64,000 nucleotides of DNA. Source: Spinellus fusiger. Lineage: Eukaryota; Mucoromycota; Mucoromycetes; Mucorales; Phycomycetaceae. The stretch is from positions 372,001-436,000 of the forward strand of contig JALLLS010000020.1 in assembly GCA_025094145.1 (NCBI GenBank), in the 5' to 3' direction. A program made the translations under genes and the position numbers. Below, piece after piece: positions 59,306 through 64,000 of the stretch. Position 1 is the first letter of the stretch, and every line of letters begins with the position of its first letter. The notes beneath the pieces were generated by a model that did not search any database, was not told the DNA's origin, and was given only the letters and a program-made list of their open reading frames with translations.

Positions 59306-62300
59306 TTACTCTTCTTCACTCATATCTTCATCACTATCTTCTCCATCTGCCACATCCAATTCAAGTTCAAGTTCTTGATCACAGCCATTGTAACTGTCTG
59401 ACATCAAATAGATTCTAAGGTGATGATGGCCTGCCTTGGGTGCAACAAAGTCCAGCTTCACTGTCAGTTTCTGCTGTAAAGTGACACGCTTAATAGCCAA
59501 GAGAGTCTTGCTTTCAGGATCACCCACCACAATCCACCATCCTTCGTCCTTCTTTTGAGAGAAAAAGGGTGCCACCACAGGTCCTACCTCCTCCTCCTCT
59601 TCTGATTCACGCTCCAATTGAACCCTCACATTCACAACACTACCAGAAGTAATGGAATCCATGTCTGCCACCTCAAATCCAAGTTCAATGTTGGGGTAAC
59701 GGTTCACAAAGTGTGCTACTTCGCTCAGCTTCTGTTGGTTCATCTGAAGCACCTCATTTCTAACATCATCCTCGAGTTCCATAATATCAAAGACAGAGGC
59801 CACTTCTTTCTTCTCACATCGCTGAATGACATCGCTAGTGAAGTGGGGTACTTGTTTGAGGGGTGAGTCAAGATCCCACATGGCCTGGACACTCATTTGA
59901 GATAGCTCCATGGAGGCCAAAGCAGGAGACAGCCAGCCATTAGACGAAATCACATCAACACATGCCTGTAGCAGGGGAATGATGCGTCCAAGAACAACAG
60001 CTTGGTCAGACTGAAGATCCGGTGGTAATTGCATGCGAGAGAAGTGTGCTTGCAAAAGAATGTTTGTTTTGATACGAGGGGTGTTGAACTTGGGAGTAGC
60101 AAGTCTGACAGGCAGGCGTTCGTACAGTCGCTTAAGAATGGAATCTTCATGATGGCGAATAGGAATACTATCAAATTCAGTAGCAGAGGCAACAATCTCT
60201 AATAAACCTCTCAGCTTAGTGGTGTTCTTCAAACTGACACTGAACATATCTACAGTGGTGTAGTTGATATTGTAGTAGGCTGCAATCATGCCCAAGTTAA
60301 GTGGGCTCACATCCATCTCATCTTCCACAGTAATACATTTAGTCTCCTGTAGATCGTTCAGTGTATTCTCAACCAACTCAGAAAGATGGTCAGATAAATG
60401 ACGATGGCTTGTGCCTTGTAAGCCATAGTAGTTAGGATTGTGGGCCATACGACGGTAAAGGAAGGTCCATGTAAGGTAATCCACAGCATCCTGCTTGTTT
60501 TCAATGGTCTTGGTGACAATCTCTGCGTTAAAGTGATCGTGTATGAATTGATCCAAATGAGATTCAACGGGTAATGCTTCATACAAGAATCGTTTGTAGA
60601 ACTCTTTCTTGTTAGCTTGGCACATGAGAACACACTTGCCAGTGTCATCGTGGCGAGGACGACAGGCACGTCCAATCATTTGGAGTACATCTGTAATGGG
60701 ACAATCTGCATAACGATGCTCTTTACCTTCAAAGTATTGAGTACCCATTACAATCACCATATGAGAATGAAGTGACAATGCCCAGCAAGTATCGCGCGAT
60801 GCAATGACTACTTGGATAGCACCCGAAGTATATAGTTGCTCTACAATCAGCTTGTCTTGCTTTGACAATGCTTCGTGATAGAAGCCGATACCATGCTCAA
60901 GTGTCTCTACCAATGTTTTGTCTTGCACACGATCCAAGATGGTTTGGATCTCTTCCAATTTACAGTGCAAGAAGCGGTTAGGTGTATCATCACCAATACA
61001 GTAGGTAATAATGTCTACGGCGGTTAATTTACACTGCTTTCTTGAGGGCACAAATACAATCACAGGCTTATCAGCAGAGTGTGAAGTAATAGCAATATAT
61101 GTAGGTTTTGCCATGGCCATCATTAAAGAGGCAAAATGAGGGATGTTGTAGCTCTGAATGTAGATCTCCAAGGGCACAGGTCTTACAGAAGGATGGAAGT
61201 TAAAGACGGCCTGAGAAGGTGCGCCAATCCATTCACCCAAATCCTTTGCATTGGCAAGGGAAGTACTCAGTACAATAATACGAATGGCCTTTTGAGTCTG
61301 AGAAGCAATATAACGCATACGAGAGACAATCACTTCATAAGTGGGTCCAATGTCACCACCAATCAAGTGCAACTCATCTGCAATGAACAGACTGACATTC
61401 TGTACATTCTTTCTCTGTTTCCAGCGACGAGAAACAACATCCCACTGATTAGGTGTACATGCAACAATGTCACCGCGCTCTAATAGCTTAAAATCTGCAC
61501 TAGTTTCACCTGTCAATGCAACAACTTCTTTTCCACCTTCAATCTTGCTGAACTTGTTATTCCAGTCAGCAACACGTTGATCCACTAGTTCCTGGAAGGG
61601 TGCTACATAAATGCAGCGTCCATTCTTATCCTGCTGCCACATACGGAGAATAGCAAACTCTGCACACACAGTCTTGCCACTACCAGTAGGAGCACCAATA
61701 AAGGTATTGTCATCTGTAGTATAAAGTGCATTGAAGGATTGAGTTTGGATAGGATTAAAGTGCTTGATCCAGCCAGAATAGACATTTTCATAGATAGGAT
61801 TGCGCAGAGCAGACACTGGCAATGGTTGAAGATCGTGCAATTCTGTGTGGGGTGTGTACTTCTCAGGCAAAATCAAGTGCTTAAAGGACACTGGCAGTTT
61901 AGTTTCTGCATGTAACCAACGATCTGCTACCACAGTAACAAAGTAGTTGGGTGGCAGGGGTTCATACAATGGCACAGTGAAAGACACCAAGTATTCTTCT
62001 TCAGCACAGCGTTGCTTGAGAATAAAGTAATCATGGTGAAGAATAGTCTCTCCATCGACATCCTCTACTAGAATCCAAAATGCCTCTGATGTATCATGGA
62101 CCTTCTCATCCCACTGGAAATCAGGAGTGATAGTCAACTCTATCTTTAGTAAAGAACGGGTGACAGGCTGAACATGGGCTTGAATATCAAGACGAGGGAA
62201 TTGGTGAATGAATTTGTGCAATTGACGGCCTGCCTTGGGTTGACCTACAAGTTCACCCAGTTCCTGAGGGTTAAGATCAAAGTAGCGCTCCCAAGGAAAC

Positions 62301-64000
62301 TCTTTTCTTTCAAGACGCTTAACAATATCAAAAGGCATGGTTTTGAATTGGCGTAAAGGAGACATGGACAACCAAGAGCGCTTTTCTACCATCTTACAGA
62401 GATCCAATGCCTTTTTAGTGAGCTGTGCCCAGCCACGTTTCAGACAAATCTCAAAAATAGCACGCAGAATACGACCTGCACTCTGGGTGACGAATACCAT
62501 GTCAGATACAAGAGCAAATCCATCCAGTTTAAGTTGAGAAATGTAGGATTGTAAGAGGACGTTGATTTTGGCAGTTGGTTCTTCCAGACTCTCCTTGACA
62601 GGAATTGGCACACGCTCAAGTAGTTTAGAAAGTTCAAGTTTCTCTTCTTCACGGATAGGAATGTACTTGAACTCATCAGAGAGAGCGAATACTCTGAAGA
62701 GTTCAATATGACTCATCATTGGCTTCAAGTGCTGGTTGTAAGTAGCCATAGAGTGATGTGTCACATAAAAGTGAGAGGCAATACGACCCAATTCAGTCAT
62801 TTGGAAACGACCCGACTTTTTATCATACTTGATGAGATTACACTTGTCAAGTACAACAGCAGCTGAATGGATCAAGTCCACACGCTTTTGTTCCAAGTAG
62901 GGATCTTCAGCAATCTCATCTTCTGATATGTTGTAGAGTGTAGGGTTTCTCAGCATACGAACGTACAGGTAGGTATAGCCTAGCCATTGCACAGCTTCAT
63001 CTCTGTTACGAATGCTACCCAACATAATCTCTGCATTCAAATTATCAGACAATCGAGCAATAAACTGGGATTCGATGGGAAGTTGAGTGTTGAGAAGAGA
63101 GAGATAGTACTGGAGTTCAGCATGAGCAGTGATAATAATACCTTCACCATAAGTGTCGAATTGTGGACGACCTGCACGACCCAACATCTGCAACACATCC
63201 TGAGGGGACAGCTCGATCCAGCGACCCTTTTCAGGTGAGTAGATCTGAGTGCCTTTAATAATGACAGCGTGGGCTGGTAAATTGACACCCCAAGCCAGTG
63301 TAGCTGTAGAACAAAGGACCTTGATATGACCATCGGCAAACAGTTCTTCTACCAAAGTACGGTCAGCACGCGTCATGCCAGCATGATGGATAGCAAAGCC
63401 ATAGGGCAAAAGATCTTGTAGATTAGCATCCTTGACAGTAGCAGCTTCTGATTGCAGAATTTCACGACTAGCAGAGTCCTGCTTTAAGAAGCGTCCAATG
63501 GTTCCCTTTTCAATAGCAAGATCACGCATGGTTTTTGCTGTCTTTGCTGTTTCTTTACGTGAATGAACAAACACAAGTACCTGGTTTTCTTCACGCTGTT
63601 CGAGTTGTTCAATGGCCTTTTCATAACAGACTTCATTCATCACTTGGAATCTTTTAATGGCCTTTTTCTCCGTGACACCAATGAACTGTTGTTTTAATGG
63701 ACAAGGACGGAAGGTACTATCAAAGAAGAAGAGACCTGACTTGAGATCCACACGTAAGAAGGCAGCAACATCTGCATAGTTTGGAAGTGTGGCTGATAAT
63801 CCCACTAAACGTACAAGTTCTTGTGTTTGTTCCATTGTGCGGATGGTACGAGAGACAATACTTTCAAGCACAGGACCACGATCATCATGCAACAAGTGAA
63901 TTTCATCAATAATAATGAGTCTGACAAGGGCAGTGTAACTACGGTCAGTGGCTTTACGAGTGATAACATCCCACTTTTCTGGTGTTGTGACAATAATCTG
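59306..64000 (-). CDS. BRR2: Brr2-type U5 snRNP helicase, 5' end outside window
   Basis: An uninterrupted frame of 1564 codons runs off the right edge; the N-terminus, the first Walker A motif and probably introns lie beyond 64000. Brr2 is a Ski2-like helicase that unwinds U4/U6 during spliceosome activation. Cassette 1 (active) shows [59 protein letters not shown] and [10 protein letters not shown], followed by its Sec63 unit. Cassette 2 shows Walker [10 protein letters not shown] (about 61690), DELHLIGG (about 61365), [16 protein letters not shown] and [12 protein letters not shown], then the second Sec63 unit. The motif changes in cassette 2 (SAT to STS, HHAG to YHEA) fit the inactive regulatory cassette of Brr2. 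An acidic tail ([13 protein letters not shown]) ends the protein. ASCC3 is the nearest alternative, but the two cassettes and tail favour Brr2. Confidence 0.95.
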   Translation of the reverse strand, partial: QIIVTTPEKWDVITRKATDRSYTALVRLIIIDEIHLLHDDRGPVLESIVSRTIRTMEQTQELVRLVGLSATLPNYADVAAFLRVDLKSGLFFFDSTFRPCPLKQQFIGVTEKKAIKRFQVMNEVCYEKAIEQLEQREENQVLVFVHSRKETAKTAKTMRDLAIEKGTIGRFLKQDSASREILQSEAATVKDANLQDLLPYGFAIHHAGMTRADRTLVEELFADGHIKVLCSTATLAWGVNLPAHAVIIKGTQIYSPEKGRWIELSPQDVLQMLGRAGRPQFDTYGEGIIITAHAELQYYLSLLNTQLPIESQFIARLSDNLNAEIMLGSIRNRDEAVQWLGYTYLYVRMLRNPTLYNISEDEIAEDPYLEQKRVDLIHSAAVVLDKCNLIKYDKKSGRFQMTELGRIASHFYVTHHSMATYNQHLKPMMSHIELFRVFALSDEFKYIPIREEEKLELSKLLERVPIPVKESLEEPTAKINVLLQSYISQLKLDGFALVSDMVFVTQSAGRILRAIFEICLKRGWAQLTKKALDLCKMVEKRSWLSMSPLRQFKTMPFDIVKRLERKEFPWERYFDLNPQELGELVGQPKAGRQLHKFIHQFPRLDIQAHVQPVTRSLLKIELTITPDFQWDEKVHDTSEAFWILVEDVDGETILHHDYFILKQRCAEEEYLVSFTVPLYEPLPPNYFVTVVADRWLHAETKLPVSFKHLILPEKYTPHTELHDLQPLPVSALRNPIYENVYSGWIKHFNPIQTQSFNALYTTDDNTFIGAPTGSGKTVCAEFAILRMWQQDKNGRCIYVAPFQELVDQRVADWNNKFSKIEGGKEVVALTGETSADFKLLERGDIVACTPNQWDVVSRRWKQRKNVQNVSLFIADELHLIGGDIGPTYEVIVSRMRYIASQTQKAIRIIVLSTSLANAKDLGEWIGAPSQAVFNFHPSVRPVPLEIYIQSYNIPHFASLMMAMAKPTYIAITSHSADKPVIVFVPSRKQCKLTAVDIITYCIGDDTPNRFLHCKLEEIQTILDRVQDKTLVETLEHGIGFYHEALSKQDKLIVEQLYTSGAIQVVIASRDTCWALSLHSHMVIVMGTQYFEGKEHRYADCPITDVLQMIGRACRPRHDDTGKCVLMCQANKKEFYKRFLYEALPVESHLDQFIHDHFNAEIVTKTIENKQDAVDYLTWTFLYRRMAHNPNYYGLQGTSHRHLSDHLSELVENTLNDLQETKCITVEDEMDVSPLNLGMIAAYYNINYTTVDMFSVSLKNTTKLRGLLEIVASATEFDSIPIRHHEDSILKRLYERLPVRLATPKFNTPRIKTNILLQAHFSRMQLPPDLQSDQAVVLGRIIPLLQACVDVISSNGWLSPALASMELSQMSVQAMWDLDSPLKQVPHFTSDVIQRCEKKEVASVFDIMELEDDVRNEVLQMNQQKLSEVAHFVNRYPNIELGFEVADMDSITSGSVVNVRVQLERESEEEEEVGPVVAPFFSQKKDEGWWIVVGDPESKTLLAIKRVTLQQKLTVKLDFVAPKAGHHHLRIYLMSDSYNGCDQELELELDVADGEDSDEDMSEEE

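Noticed and set aside
1..64000. tRNA, rRNA, CRISPR array, operon or phage signals
   Set aside because: No T-arm-like GGTTCRAAYCC context, rRNA segment or regularly spaced direct repeats were found; gene structure is clearly eukaryotic.

Overview
The window is nuclear DNA of a filamentous fungus, most likely an early-diverging Mucoromycota (Mucorales-like) species. This is inferred from AT-rich intergenic DNA, many short introns (about 38-130 nt, GT-AG, CT-rich acceptors), the gene repertoire, and Tc1/mariner, LINE and Fanzor-type mobile DNA. The species cannot be named from sequence alone. No rRNA, tRNA, CRISPR array or bacterial-type signal was recognised.

Layout: 1671-3898 (+) long-chain acyl-CoA synthetase ending in a peroxisomal-type AKL; 4212-6074 (-) four-LIM-domain, paxillin-like protein; 6278-8739 (+) Cactin spliceosome factor; 9023-10023 (+) TMEM223-like mitochondrial protein; 10207-10449 (-) small unknown protein. 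From 10.5 to 19.6 kb there is gene-poor DNA with decayed mobile elements: a 668-bp Tc1-type remnant with both ends, and a fragment that looks Fanzor-like. Then 19627-21410 (+) SAM+PH protein; about 4.9 kb without a recognisable gene; 26283-27280 (+) RIB7; 27717-34655 (-) SEC7 ARF-GEF in 20 exons; 35216-37292 (-) PPR-like, probably mitochondrial protein; 38191-39944 (+) TIA1/Pub1/Nam8-type three-RRM protein.

From 40.2 to 47.8 kb there is a transposon nest. It holds a long minus-strand LINE (ORF1 + ORF2, broken), a Tc1 element with both ends, and a plus-strand 5'-truncated LINE copy. The truncated copy is almost identical to the last 1031 bp of the first LINE, so the two form a large inverted repeat. 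After it come a small MAPEG-like membrane protein (48022-48604, -), a second Tc1 element (51157-52498), a Fanzor (eukaryotic TnpB relative) C-terminal fragment (about 53004-53545, -), a transition-riddled third Tc1 copy (54597 to about 55468) that touches the 3' end of an amino-acid permease (55469-58111, -; 14 exons), and the 3' part of BRR2 (59306 to the window edge, -).

The host genes are unrelated housekeeping functions (lipid activation, splicing, riboflavin synthesis, Golgi traffic, mitochondrial function, amino-acid uptake) and do not form a cluster. All gene models were spliced by hand. Exon sums are multiples of three and junctions restore conserved family residues, but no transcript data were available. 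The most unusual content is the mobile DNA: Fanzor remnants, the LINE inverted pair with its diagnostic target duplication, and three related or unrelated Tc1 elements at different stages of decay.
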